A DNA stretch of 64,000 nt, taken from assembly GCF_002161445.1 (NCBI RefSeq), contig NZ_NFHT01000002.1, forward strand, positions 186,001 through 250,000, read 5' to 3'. The notes under the pieces are model-generated. The model did no database searches. It was not told the origin of the DNA and saw only the letters and a list, made by a program, of their open reading frames with translations. The position numbers were made by a program, and so were the translations under genes. Numbering within the stretch: position 1 is the first letter of the stretch; the number at the start of each line of letters is the position of its first letter. Of this stretch, positions 62,789 through 64,000 are shown piece after piece. The stretch is from Alistipes sp. An66. Its GTDB lineage: Bacteria; Bacteroidota; Bacteroidia; Bacteroidales; Rikenellaceae.

Positions 62789-64000
62789 ATGGAGATCGAA
62801 AAACAACATAACGGCGACTGCAAACCCCAGGTGGGGCGCGGATGCGCCTTCTGCAACGGCGGAGCGGAACCCGAAGCCATGCTCTGCGAAGGGTGTTTCA
62901 AGCTCCACGAAACCCCCTGGCTCGACGAATTCCCCGTCAACGAACCCTCGGACATCGTCGAGGTGCGGTTCAAGAACACCCGGCGCTCGTTCTATCAGAA
63001 TGTCAATCACCTCGACCTCAAACGCGGCGATATCGTCGCCGTCGAGGCCGCGCCCGGACACGACATCGGAATCGTCTCGCTGACCGGCGACCTCGTCGCC
63101 CGCCAGATGCGGCGCACGGGATTCAACCCCTACAACGGCGAATTCAAGAAGATCTACCGCAAGGCCAAACCTTACGACATCGAACGCTGGCAGGAGGCCA
63201 TCGCCCTCGAACACGAAACGATGATCGCCGCACGCCAGATCGCCGCAGACATGGGCCTCAACATGAAAATCGGCGACGTCGAGTATCAGGGCGACAAGAT
63301 CAAGGCCATCTTCTACTACATCGCCGACGAGCGTGTCGACTTCCGCGAGCTGATCAAGGTCTTCGCCGAGCGGTTCCACATCCGCATCGAGATGAAGCAG
63401 ATCGGCGCCCGGCAGGAGGCCGGACGCATCGGCGGACTCGGCGCCTGCGGCCGCGAGCTGTGCTGCGCCTCGTGGATGTCGAGCTTTTCGAGCGTCACCA
63501 CAGGCGCCGCCCGCGTGCAGGACATCTCGCTCAACCCCCAGAAGCTCGCCGGGCAGTGCTCGAAGCTCAAATGCTGCATGATGTACGAGTACGACACCTA
63601 TGTCGACGCCCGCAAGGAGTTCCCGCGGCTGCGCGAGCCGTTGCAGACCGTCGACGGGGAGTGGTTCCTGGTCAAGAGCGACGTGCTCGCCGGGACGATG
63701 ACCTTCTCGTCGTCGAAAGAGACGATGGCCAATGTCACGACGCTTCCCGTCTCGCGCGTGAAGGAGATCCTCGCGCTGAACCGGCAGGGCAAGAAGGTCG
63801 AGCAGTTGCAGCACGAGGACGACATCCGTCCAGCGGTCGAGGAGCCGACCTACCGTTCCGAAGAGGACAGCATCACGCGCTTCGACCAGGCCAAGCGCCG
63901 CAAGCGCGGAGGCAAGAACCGCAACCGCAACAACGGCGGACAGAACGCCCAGAATGCGCAGAACAACAACGGAGCACAGAACAACGGAGCACAGAATGCG
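62789..64000 (+). CDS. ricT: PSP1-domain RicT-like protein (partial, C-terminus outside window)
   Basis: 404 residues are visible. The N-terminus has four cysteines in a zinc-finger-like spacing (GCAFCNGG, CEGCFKLH). The PSP1 domain follows (VEVRFKNTRRSFYQN, GDIVAVEAAPGHDIGIVSLTGDLV), with GRIGGLGACGRELCCASWM and GQCSKLKCCMMYEYDTYVD, the cysteine sets that bind clusters in RicT/YaaT. RicT works with RicA and RicF in RNA-processing control in Firmicutes; in Bacteroidota the partners differ and the role is open. The visible end is Asn/Gln-rich (NNGGQNAQNAQNNNGAQN), a disordered repeat running off the window. Confidence 0.9.
   Translation, partial: MEIEKQHNGDCKPQVGRGCAFCNGGAEPEAMLCEGCFKLHETPWLDEFPVNEPSDIVEVRFKNTRRSFYQNVNHLDLKRGDIVAVEAAPGHDIGIVSLTGDLVARQMRRTGFNPYNGEFKKIYRKAKPYDIERWQEAIALEHETMIAARQIAADMGLNMKIGDVEYQGDKIKAIFYYIADERVDFRELIKVFAERFHIRIEMKQIGARQEAGRIGGLGACGRELCCASWMSSFSSVTTGAARVQDISLNPQKLAGQCSKLKCCMMYEYDTYVDARKEFPRLREPLQTVDGEWFLVKSDVLAGTMTFSSSKETMANVTTLPVSRVKEILALNRQGKKVEQLQHEDDIRPAVEEPTYRSEEDSITRFDQAKRRKRGGKNRNRNNGGQNAQNAQNNNGAQNNGAQNA

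Overview
The window looks like a chromosomal stretch of a G+C-rich gut Bacteroidota, most likely Alistipes or a close relative (Rikenellaceae). This is inferred from Bacteroidota-type promoters (TTTG, about 19-21 bases, TAnnTTTG), the lack of Shine-Dalgarno sites, many lipoproteins, DUF2723, fimbrillin-like and TonB-free envelope genes, and the G+C-rich codon use. There is no prophage, integrase, intact insertion sequence or CRISPR array. Both ends cut genes: mutS2 on the left and a ricT-like gene on the right.

Layout. 1-7511: mutS2 (partial), an MCE/MlaD protein, an N-acetylmuramoyl-L-alanine amidase and, divergently, an LptD-type LPS export porin. 7535-10019: a ferredoxin-nitroreductase, an MFS nucleoside permease and tRNA-Gln(CTG). 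10161-16037: an A+T-rich orphan lipoprotein, two tandem M3 peptidase lipoproteins and rsmE. 16068-25940: the most interesting block. Five genes encode membrane and large subunits of an energy-converting-hydrogenase-related (Ehr) complex. A pectinesterase lipoprotein follows, then a ferredoxin/NuoB-like small subunit and two short chromate-transporter-type proteins. 25953-38803: an RNA methyltransferase, a U32/RlhA-like protein, a small lipoprotein behind a structured conserved element, serS, a 55-residue ferredoxin, an O-acetyltransferase, and the operon MATE / cytidylate-kinase-like / prfB / namZ, then cysS with a lipoprotein. 38893-50578: a DEAD-box helicase, a DUF2723 membrane protein, a small XRE regulator, an acyl-CoA ligase, queG, and a fimbrillin-like lipoprotein preceded by an unlisted 40-residue ORF. 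50823-64000: a TPR protein, tadA, aspS, a DUF2752/CD225 pair, a lipoprotein with a candidate small RNA in front of it, rarA, a YfcE-like phosphodiesterase, a ClpC-like chaperone, a MATE transporter and ricT.

The Ehr-like complex has the antiporter-like and NuoH-like membrane subunits needed for ion translocation. Its large subunit has lost the Ni-Fe cysteines, and its small subunit has lost at least three of the four proximal-cluster cysteines while keeping exactly one complete [4Fe-4S] ligand set in the ferredoxin part. It is therefore neither a hydrogenase nor an ordinary complex I.

A second theme is short G/A-rich tandem repeats (12, 17-18, 31, 37, 44 and 69 bp units). Most sit in leaders or trailers of genes. 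Several share a CCGGAGGAGC-like core. Functions are predictions from reading the sequence; no database search was run.
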